Source: PFJX01 sp044227325
GTDB lineage: Bacteria > Pseudomonadota > Gammaproteobacteria > Burkholderiales > Thiobacillaceae
Length of the DNA: 64,000 nucleotides
Reading direction: 5' to 3'
Assembly: GCA_044227325.1 (NCBI GenBank)
Contig: JBGAFI010000003.1
Coordinates: forward strand, 1-64,000
The notes under the pieces were generated by a model. That model was not told where the DNA came from. It saw nothing but the letters and a program-made list of their open reading frames with translations, and made no database searches. A program made the translations under genes and the position numbers. This document shows positions 1 through 5,714 of the stretch, in pieces; the first letter of the stretch is position 1, and each line of letters starts with the position of its first letter.

Positions 1-12
1 TCTTGTATATCA

Positions 13-28
13 GTGCTACACGGATTCT
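13..28. repeat. First copy of 16-bp repeat GTGCTACACGGATTCT
   Basis: Identical to 335-350. This copy is bracketed by short inverted arms ATATCA (7-12) and TGATAT (29-34), whereas the second copy is completed by GTGTAGCA. Function unknown. Confidence 0.6.
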
Positions 29-334
29 TGATATCACCGACCTCCCGTGCTCCTGTCTGACTGAATTTTCTTCGTATTCCGCCAGGGTCTGGTACCAACA
101 CTAGCAGGGGAGAGGCCATGCGTGAAGCTTTGCGCCAACCCCGTGCGCGCAGCTTGGGGGGAGCGCGCTGAAATCCTTGATGCATCGCGGCTTCAGCCAC
201 ATTTTCGCCCTTGGCGAATGTCGCGCGCGTTGAAGCCGATCCTGATGTTTCCCGCGCGCATGCTGGCGATGTCCGACGGGAGAAGGCGAGGTACACGGAA
301 ATGCCGGCATACCGGCGGTGTCGATGCGGCAGCG

Positions 335-358
335 GTGCTACACGGATTCTGTGTAGCA
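335..358. repeat. Second copy of the 16-bp repeat, forming a perfect 8-bp hairpin
   Basis: 335-350 repeats 13-28 exactly. TGCTACAC (336-343), a 7-base spacer and GTGTAGCA (351-358) form a perfect inverted repeat. It could be a dimeric operator, an intergenic repeat unit or the end of a small element. No T-tract follows, so an intrinsic terminator is unlikely. Confidence 0.6.
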
Positions 359-462
359 ATGTTCAACCAGAATGCGCCGGCTTCCCGTTTGGCAGAAGGG
401 GAGAAGACACGGCGAATGTTTGGCATGGGGTGGTTTGCCTTACATCCAAACCCGCCGCGAAG

Positions 463-1032
463 CTATTTCTTGTACTTCGTCACGCTCCGCGCCTTCATCT
501 TGTAGCTGGACTTGCCCATGTCCGTGTCGGCCAGCGCGATTTCCAGCGTGCCTTCCACCCACACCGCTTCCATGGCCTGCATGTCCTTGGCGGGGGTGTC
601 GGCCACCACGTGGATGATCTGGTTGGCGGGGGGCGGCGGCACGTGGATGCAGGCGCCGAAGTAGGGCACCAGCAGGAATTCCTTGAGCTTCTTGTCGCCC
701 CATTCCAGGGGCACCAGGAAGCCGGCGATGCGGATGTTTTTGCCGTTCATGGCCTCATTGGCGGGGGCGGAATCCCAGGCGCTGCGCAGGTTGCGTAGCG
801 CCTCGTCGGCGCGCGGGTCGGAGTCCTTCAGCTTGGCCAGGTCCAGGCCCTTGAACGCGGCCATGGGGTCCCAGTCTTTGGGCAGCAGGTCGTCCCAGCT
901 CGCTTCCTTGTAGGCGGATTTCGCCTTGTCCGGAACGGCGGGCAGGCGGTCGCCCACCTTGTAGTCGGGCTTGTCGGCCGCGGCGGCGGCGGTGGCGAAA
1001 ACCAGCAGGGCAATTCCGATCCAGTGCTTCAT
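463..1032 (-). CDS. DUF3299 domain protein, secreted, last gene of the zinc-uptake operon
   Basis: A 189-residue exported protein. It opens with a classic signal peptide (MKHWIGIALLVF, then an alanine-rich cleavage region). The DUF3299 core is seen around the conserved stretch GACIHVPPPPANQ, whose Cys, His and prolines are typical of the family, followed by a C-terminal beta-rich part. The start at 1032 is preferred because AAGG sits just upstream; an in-frame ATG at 1044 would add four residues. It lies 19 bases downstream of the ABC permease and is surely co-transcribed with it. DUF3299 proteins accompany ZrgA-type zinc transporters, so a periplasmic role in metal handling or transporter assembly is inferred; the biochemical function is not known. 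Confidence 0.85.
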   Translation of the reverse strand: MKHWIGIALLVFATAAAAADKPDYKVGDRLPAVPDKAKSAYKEASWDDLLPKDWDPMAAFKGLDLAKLKDSDPRADEALRNLRSAWDSAPANEAMNGKNIRIAGFLVPLEWGDKKLKEFLLVPYFGACIHVPPPPANQIIHVVADTPAKDMQAMEAVWVEGTLEIALADTDMGKSSYKMKARSVTKYKK

Positions 1033-1051
1033 GGAAACCTTCATGGCAAGC

Positions 1052-2314
1052 TCATACGCGCGGCGTCAACCCGTCCGCCAGGGATAAACGATAGGCGCGC
1101 CAGCCGGGGAACAGGCTGGCGATCAGGCCCACCAGCAGGACCATGCCGAGCAGCTTCAGTTCCTCCAGGGAGGGCGGCGTCAGGCCCAGGGTGAGTCCGT
1201 AGCGGGCCTGTACCCAGGGGCCGAGGGCGAGGATCAGCGCGGCCAGCAGCAGCGCCCCGGCCACGGTGCCCGCCAGGGTGATGGCGCCGCCTTCCAGGGC
1301 CAGCAGCAGGAAGATGTCCCGCGGCCGGGCACCGTTGGCGCGCAGGATGGCCAGCTCGCGCCGGCGCTGGTCCAGGCCGGCCAGCACCACCGCCACCAGG
1401 CCGGCCAGGCCCACCGCCACCACCAACGCGGAGACGGCAAGCAGCACCTGTTCCACCACGCCCACCACTTCCCAAAGCTGGGACAGGGCGACGCCGGGCA
1501 GCACCGCCATGAGCGGCTCGTCCTTGAAGCGGTCGATCTGGCGCTGCACGGTGAACACGGCGGCGCGGCTTTTCAGGCCCACCAGCAGGGCGGTGATGGT
1601 CTTGGGCGTGAGGTCGAACTTCTTCACCAGTTCCGGCGGAATGTTCAGGCCCGGCAATGGCGCGCCGCCCTGCCAGTCCAGGTGGATGGCCTCCATGGCT
1701 TGCAGGCCGATGTGGATGCTGCGGTCCACCGGCGTGCCGGTGCGTTCCAGGATGCCGACCACCGTGAAGGGCTTGTCGCCGTGTTCCGTCAGGCCCTCGC
1801 CGCTCAGGCCGTGGCTCAGGGTGATGCGCTGGCCCACCCGGTAGCCCAGGCGGTCCGCCACCTCGGCGCCCAGCACCGCGTCGAACAGGCCGGCGAAGGG
1901 CCGGCCGGCGGCGAAGGCCAGGGCGCGCTTGTCGCCGTAATGGAAGTGTTCGAAATAGGCGGGCGTGGTGGCCAGCACCGGAAAGCCGCGATGGGAATCC
2001 CCCAGGGAAAGGGGAATGGTCCAGGCCACGGCGGGGTGTTCCGCCAGCTTCACGGCGCTGGACCATTCCATGTTGTTGGTGGCTTCGCCGATGCGGAACA
2101 CGCTGTAAAGCATGAGCTGAACCGGGCTGGTGCGCGCCCCCACCACCAGGTCGGTGCCGGACACCGACTGGGCGAAGCCTTCCCGGGCATCCTGGCGCAG
2201 GCGCTCGATGCCCAGCAGCAGGGTCACGGAAAGGGCGATGGCCAGCACCGTCAGGCCCAGGCTGTAGCGCCGGTTCCAGGCGCTTTTCAAGGCGAGGGAG
2301 AAGAGCGCGCCCAT
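1052..2314 (-). CDS. ABC transporter permease, MacB/FtsX type, of the zinc-uptake operon
   Basis: A 420-residue inner-membrane permease with MacB/FtsX/LolC topology: one N-terminal membrane segment (about residues 15-35), a large periplasmic domain, and three C-terminal segments ending in a GWRAYRLSLADG cytoplasmic tail. The start codon overlaps the stop of the ATPase gene as TGATG, so the two are translationally coupled. The next gene begins 19 bases after its stop. In family terms it is the membrane half of a type VII-like ABC machine; the neighbours ZrgA (DUF2796), ABC ATPase and DUF3299 match the zrg zinc-uptake operon described in Vibrio. Transport or mechanotransmission of zinc-linked cargo is inferred from this context rather than from a substrate motif in the protein. 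Confidence 0.88.
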   Translation of the reverse strand: MGALFSLALKSAWNRRYSLGLTVLAIALSVTLLLGIERLRQDAREGFAQSVSGTDLVVGARTSPVQLMLYSVFRIGEATNNMEWSSAVKLAEHPAVAWTIPLSLGDSHRGFPVLATTPAYFEHFHYGDKRALAFAAGRPFAGLFDAVLGAEVADRLGYRVGQRITLSHGLSGEGLTEHGDKPFTVVGILERTGTPVDRSIHIGLQAMEAIHLDWQGGAPLPGLNIPPELVKKFDLTPKTITALLVGLKSRAAVFTVQRQIDRFKDEPLMAVLPGVALSQLWEVVGVVEQVLLAVSALVVAVGLAGLVAVVLAGLDQRRRELAILRANGARPRDIFLLLALEGGAITLAGTVAGALLLAALILALGPWVQARYGLTLGLTPPSLEELKLLGMVLLVGLIASLFPGWRAYRLSLADGLTPRV

Positions 2315-3021
2315 CAGGCGGCGCCTCCCGCCCGGTTCAGCTCGGCCAGGGCCACCTGGCGGTGAAAGCCTGCCGCCAGGCGGCGGTCGTGGCTGACGAA
2401 CAGCAGGGCCGCGCCGGCGCCCTCGCATTCCCGCCGCAGCAGGTCCAGGAAGGCGGTCTGCCGCTCGCTGTCCAGGGCCGAGGTGGGCTCGTCGGCGATC
2501 ACCAGCTCCGGCCGCCCGATCAGCGCCCGCGCCGCCGCGACCCGCTGCTGCTGGCCCACCGAGAGCGCGGTCGCGGGCCGCGTCCACAGGTCGGGGGACA
2601 GATCCAGATGCGCCAGCAGGCGGCCCGCCTCCTGTTTCAGCGTGGGCGACTGCTCCAGGGCGCGCGCCCGCCGCCGCTTGGAGAAGCGGCAGGGCAGCAG
2701 CACGTTGTCCAGCACCGAGAGATAGGGAATCAGGTTGAACTGCTGGAAGATCAGGCCCACGTGATCCACGCGGAAACGGTCCCGTTGCGCCGCCGACATG
2801 CCGGTCAGTTCCCGCGCCAGCACCCGCAGCGTGCCGGCGCGGGGCGCGAGCACGCCGGCCAGCAGGTTGAGCAGGGTGCTCTTGCCGCCGCCGCTGGGGC
2901 CGAACAGGAAAATCTGTTCGCCCGCCGCCAGCTCGAATTGCGCCAGGTCCAGGCAGTCCGCCGCGCCGGGCCAGGCGTAGCGCAAGTCCCGGAGGGCGAT
3001 GATGGGCTCGGTCGCGGCCAT
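2314..3021 (-). CDS. ABC transporter ATP-binding protein of the zinc-uptake operon
   Basis: A cytoplasmic ABC ATPase of about 235 residues, MacB/LolD-like. The Walker A motif GPSGGGKST lies near residue 42, the Q-loop in LIFQQFNLIPYLSVLDN, a signature motif in the slightly unusual form LSVGQQQR, and Walker B in LVIADEPTSALD. It should energise the downstream permease, with which it overlaps by one base. Start choice: ATG at 3021; a GTG six bases further up (3027) would overlap the zrgA stop and is also possible. The LSVGQ signature instead of LSGGQ is seen in several MacB-type ATPases and does not suggest inactivity. Confidence 0.9.
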   Translation of the reverse strand: MAATEPIIALRDLRYAWPGAADCLDLAQFELAAGEQIFLFGPSGGGKSTLLNLLAGVLAPRAGTLRVLARELTGMSAAQRDRFRVDHVGLIFQQFNLIPYLSVLDNVLLPCRFSKRRRARALEQSPTLKQEAGRLLAHLDLSPDLWTRPATALSVGQQQRVAAARALIGRPELVIADEPTSALDSERQTAFLDLLRRECEGAGAALLFVSHDRRLAAGFHRQVALAELNRAGGAA

Positions 3022-3023
3022 GG

Positions 3024-3596
3024 TCACCAGTCGATGCGGCGCTTGCCCGCGTCCAGCTTCGCGGCGGCCTGGCCCTTCGCGGTGGCCACTTCCACGTCCA
3101 GGCGCTTCATGCCCGGGAAGGCGTCGAACAGTTTCACTTCGAGGCCGCGCAGCAAATCGGGCCGGGCGCAGGTGAAAGTGAACTCGCCGTCCAGGTCGGC
3201 GTGCTCGTGTTGGTGCGCCCCTGCGCGCTGGTGTTCGTCCGCGTGGTCCGAAGCCGCCTTGGGGGGGTCCTCCAGCACCGGCGATTCCAGCTTGACCGCG
3301 CCGGGTTTGCAGCCCGCCGCCGGGGTCGGCGCGAACAGCTCGCCGGGCCGGTTCAGCAGCCTGGCCATGCGCGCCACGGCGGCCTTGTCCTTGGCGCCAT
3401 GCGGCATGTGCTCGAAGCCCAGCAGGTTGGCCAGGGGCGATTCCAGGGCGAGGACCAGGCTGGCGCCGTCCTGCGCCACGGTCAGGCGCGCCAGGCCGTG
3501 CACATGGGCCTCGGCGGCGAGCGCCGGCGGGACGCGGACGCCGGCCAGGACGGCCAGACAGGCGAAGGGGAGGATGCGGGAGAGGGATTTCATCAT
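3024..3596 (-). CDS. zrgA: ZrgA family zinc uptake protein (DUF2796)
   Basis: A 190-residue exported protein with an N-terminal signal peptide ending near LAAEAHVHG. Histidine-rich character is visible at the mature N-terminus (EAHVHGLARL) and in a mid-protein stretch (HADEHQRAGAHQHEHADLDGE), as expected for zinc binding. The family (PF10986) contains ZrgA from Vibrio, part of a zinc-regulated uptake operon. Start choice: the first of two adjacent ATG codons at 3596, preceded by an AGGAG ribosome-binding site. It is the first gene of a four-gene leftward operon and touches the ATPase gene. Upstream, a TTGCA half-site (3627-3631) resembles half of the candidate Zur operators at 4658-4712, but no full palindrome is seen. 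Confidence 0.88.
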   Translation of the reverse strand: MMKSLSRILPFACLAVLAGVRVPPALAAEAHVHGLARLTVAQDGASLVLALESPLANLLGFEHMPHGAKDKAAVARMARLLNRPGELFAPTPAAGCKPGAVKLESPVLEDPPKAASDHADEHQRAGAHQHEHADLDGEFTFTCARPDLLRGLEVKLFDAFPGMKRLDVEVATAKGQAAAKLDAGKRRIDW

Positions 3597-3886
3597 CGTT
3601 GCTCCTGGGATATTACGGAGGAAACATTGCAAATAGACATGGGCTGGCTTCAACCTAGAAACGGCGGTTGGACGCGCCTGAAGGTGTGTTCGGGCGGGTG
3701 ACTGGCGCGACGCGACAACGCCGCAGGCCGGGGCCCGCAAGGCGGAGCAACAAAGCCAGGCGCGCCCGGACGCGCCAGCGGGTGCGTAGCGGGGCCACCC
3801 ATCCGGTGAGCGTTATCGAAGGGCATAAGGTCAATATCCATGCGGCTTCTTGTGGGGTGAAGAGCGGTCAACCGCCGTTTCTGGGT
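3597..3886. other. Gene-free spacer between zrgA and the ZIP gene
   Basis: Holds the promoter region of the zrg operon at its left end and most of the 22-bp inverted repeat pair. No open frame with a family signature was found. The interior is GC-rich (for example GGCCGGGGCCCGC) and could fold extensively. Confidence 0.5.
3649..3670 (+). repeat. Left arm of a 22-bp inverted repeat
   Basis: Pairs with 3869-3890 on the other strand with only two mismatches over 22 bases (shared core AGAAACGGCGGTTG). The two arms bracket about 200 gene-free bases between zrgA and the ZIP gene, suggesting a small intergenic mobile or REP/MITE-like element. Confidence 0.65.
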
Positions 3887-3890
3887 TCAA
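3869..3890 (-). repeat. Right arm of the 22-bp inverted repeat, overlapping the ZIP stop codon
   Basis: Complement of 3649-3670 with two mismatches. It contains the stop codon of the ZIP gene (3887-3889), so if an element inserted here it supplied or replaced the end of that gene. Confidence 0.65.
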
Positions 3891-4627
3891 TGCCCGTGGG
3901 CGTTCAGCAGCACCACGCCGATGCCGCCCGCGAGCAGGCCGAACTGGGTGACGAAATCGACGGGCTTGCGGTGCTTCTGCAAGGCCGGCACCAGATCCGC
4001 GACGGCGATGTAGATGAAGCTGGCCGCCGCCAGGGCGAGGATGTAGGGAATCGCGCCATGCACGCCTTGCAGGGCGATCCAACCCAGCACGCCGCCCAGC
4101 ACCGAGGCCAGGCTGGAGGCGAGGTTCATGGCCAGGGCGCGGGCGCGGCTGTAGCCGGAGGCCAGCAGCACCATGAAGTCGCCGATCTCCTGGGGCACCT
4201 CGTGGGCGATGATCGCGCTGGCGGTGGCGATGCCCAGATTGGTGTCCTGGAGGAAGGCGGCGGCGATGAGCACGCCGTCGACGAAATTGTGCAGGCCGTC
4301 CCCCAGCACGATCATCATGCCGGCCGGCGCGTGGTGGCTGTGGCCGGGCCGGGCCTGGCTGTGGTCGTGGCGCCAGAGCGCGGTCTTCTCCAGGCCGAAG
4401 AACAGCAGGATGCCCAGCAGCAGGACCAGGCCGACATCGTGGAAATCCATCGCCTCCGCCGCTTCCGGCAACAGGTCCAGGAACGCGGCGGCGAGCAGCA
4501 CACCGACGGAGAAGCCCACCAGGCGCGGCGCCCAGCGGCGCAGCAGGGTCAGGGAAAGCGCCGCCGCCGCCAGCACGGAGAGCGCGCCGCCCGCCAGGGT
4601 GGCGAGCAGGATGTAGGTCAGGGTCAT
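3887..4627 (-). CDS. ZIP family divalent metal (zinc) transporter
   Basis: A 246-residue inner-membrane transporter with about eight hydrophobic segments. The two diagnostic ZIP metal-site helices are present: GDGLHNFVDG and HEVPQEIGDF, whose His, Asn, Asp and Glu residues form the binuclear metal centre. Between membrane segments 3 and 4 lies a histidine-rich loop (WRHDHSQARPGHSHH) typical of zinc carriers. Start at the ATG at 4627, giving a protein that begins directly with membrane segment 1. Two inverted-repeat candidate Zur operators lie 31-85 bases upstream, so zinc-repressed expression is inferred. It provides a second, proton- or gradient-driven route for zinc beside the adjacent ABC system. 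Confidence 0.92.
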   Translation of the reverse strand: MTLTYILLATLAGGALSVLAAAALSLTLLRRWAPRLVGFSVGVLLAAAFLDLLPEAAEAMDFHDVGLVLLLGILLFFGLEKTALWRHDHSQARPGHSHHAPAGMMIVLGDGLHNFVDGVLIAAAFLQDTNLGIATASAIIAHEVPQEIGDFMVLLASGYSRARALAMNLASSLASVLGGVLGWIALQGVHGAIPYILALAAASFIYIAVADLVPALQKHRKPVDFVTQFGLLAGGIGVVLLNAHGH

Positions 4628-4657
4628 GGGAGAAGTCCGCCCGGCGACCGGGCATAA

Positions 4658-4674
4658 ATGCAATCGGGTTGCAT
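4658..4674. promoter_or_regulatory. Candidate Zur operator 1 (ATGCAA-N5-TTGCAT)
   Basis: A perfect 17-bp inverted repeat, 31 bases upstream of the ZIP start codon and about 240 bases downstream of the end of the Fur-family gene. A near copy follows 38 bases away centre to centre. Assignment to Zur rests on position between the regulator and a zinc transporter. Confidence 0.6.
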
Positions 4675-4695
4675 GATGCGGGCTTGCCGCTTTTT

Positions 4696-4712
4696 ATGCA
4701 ACCCGGTTGCGT
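4696..4712. promoter_or_regulatory. Candidate Zur operator 2 (ATGCAA-N5-TTGCGT)
   Basis: Second copy of the motif with one mismatch between arms. The 38-bp spacing places both sites close to the same helical face only approximately (about 3.6 turns). They may control the ZIP promoter together. Confidence 0.55.
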
Positions 4713-4977
4713 TAACCCAGTCGACGCGGCCGGGTACGGCCGGTCATGGCCGACATACCGACGCAAGCCGGCATCCAGGACTCCGCCGGTGCCGCGTCGC
4801 GCCAGTCATCCGTTGAACGCGGCTCAGGGCGCGTCCGACAACGGCGCCGTCCCGTTGCCAATCCTCGTGTCGGTGATGCCGGTTGCCGCCCCCTGCCTCG
4901 CTTGCGGGGGAGGGCTGGCGTGGCGGATCGTGGCGCTGGGCGACGGCCCGACTTTCCCGATCACGGCTGGACCGGGA
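4713..4977. other. Gene-free spacer between the ZIP operators and the regulator
   Basis: About 265 bases with no convincing open frame, repeat or terminator. It probably contains the upstream part of the ZIP promoter and the 3' end of the regulator transcript. Confidence 0.4.
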
Positions 4978-5427
4978 TCACGCCGCACCGCACTCGGGAC
5001 AGATGCCTTGCAAAGTCAGCTCCGCCCTCTCGAACCGGAACCCGGGCGGCAGAGCCGGCGCGATGCGGGGTTCGGGCAGTTCCAGGCAGAACACCCGGCC
5101 GCAGCGGGTGCAATGGAAATGGGCGTGGGCGTGGTCATCCGCCACCACCGCGTTGAAGCGCCAGACCCGGTCGCGGCCCTCGATCTTGTGGGCGATGCGC
5201 TGGGTCACCAGCCAGTCCAGTACCCGGTACAGGGTCACCCGGTCCGCATTGAGGCCCCGCTCCCGCGCCGCCTGTTCCACTTCCAGGTGGCTGAGCGCGC
5301 GGGGCGCGGCGAGCAGGATGTCCAGCACCGCCTCCCGCGCCGGCGTGATGCGCGCGCCGGCCTTGGCGAGCAGATCGCGGACGGGGGAGACGGTGGAAGG
5401 GGTGGCGGAAGGGGTGGCGGCGCGCAT
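4978..5427 (-). CDS. Fur-family transcriptional regulator, probably Zur
   Basis: A 149-residue regulator. The N-terminal winged helix shows the family pattern (LLAKAGARITPAREAVLDIL, then VTLYRVLDWLV for the recognition helix). The C-terminal metal-binding half contains DDHAHAHFHCTRCGRVFCLE and ends CPECG, giving the two CxxC pairs that hold the structural zinc, with histidines for the regulatory metal. Start at ATG 5427 is the usual family length; longer in-frame extensions have no ribosome-binding site. Zur rather than Fur or PerR is inferred from the His-rich HAHAHFH loop and from lying next to a ZIP transporter and a zrg operon. The 287-base gap to the divergent gene at 5715 should hold its promoter. 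Confidence 0.88.
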   Translation of the reverse strand: MRAATPSATPSTVSPVRDLLAKAGARITPAREAVLDILLAAPRALSHLEVEQAARERGLNADRVTLYRVLDWLVTQRIAHKIEGRDRVWRFNAVVADDHAHAHFHCTRCGRVFCLELPEPRIAPALPPGFRFERAELTLQGICPECGAA

Positions 5428-5714
5428 GAGCCAAGTATGCAGTGGGCGCGGTCCGCTTGTCTCCCGGCAAACCATTCCCGCGCGCGACGCGGGGTTGCCA
5501 CGGCCCCCTGCGTCCCGGTTATGCTTGTGCGGCGCACCATCCCCCGCCGCCACGACATGCCAGCATCCGCCACCGCCCGCCGCATACCGGATTCCGCCCC
5601 GGGGAAGCACCGGCGCCGGTCGCGCGCAGCCCGCCGCCGGCCTGTGTTCCCGGTCACATGCCGGGGCCTGGGGGGCGGGCTATGCTTCCCCGCGAACCCA
5701 AACAAAGCGACGCC

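Larger units (their letters stand above)
1..462. other. Gene-free left edge with a repeated 16-mer
   Basis: No open frame here looks like a real gene: the frames that stay open are arginine/proline/cysteine-rich shadow-type translations with no recognisable family. The stretch lies downstream of the leftward zinc operon, whose last gene ends at 463. The only structure seen is a 16-base sequence present twice (13-28 and 335-350), the second copy forming a perfect hairpin. It may be the tail of an element or regulatory region that continues outside the window. Confidence 0.5.

Noticed and set aside
193..426. Short frames at the left edge as a possible gene
   Set aside because: No ribosome-binding site, no family signature and amino-acid use unlike the other genes.
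3650..3871. A 73-codon minus-strand frame between zrgA and the ZIP gene
   Set aside because: Lies inside the inverted-repeat-bounded spacer, has no binding site and is Pro/Arg/His-rich; treated as noncoding.
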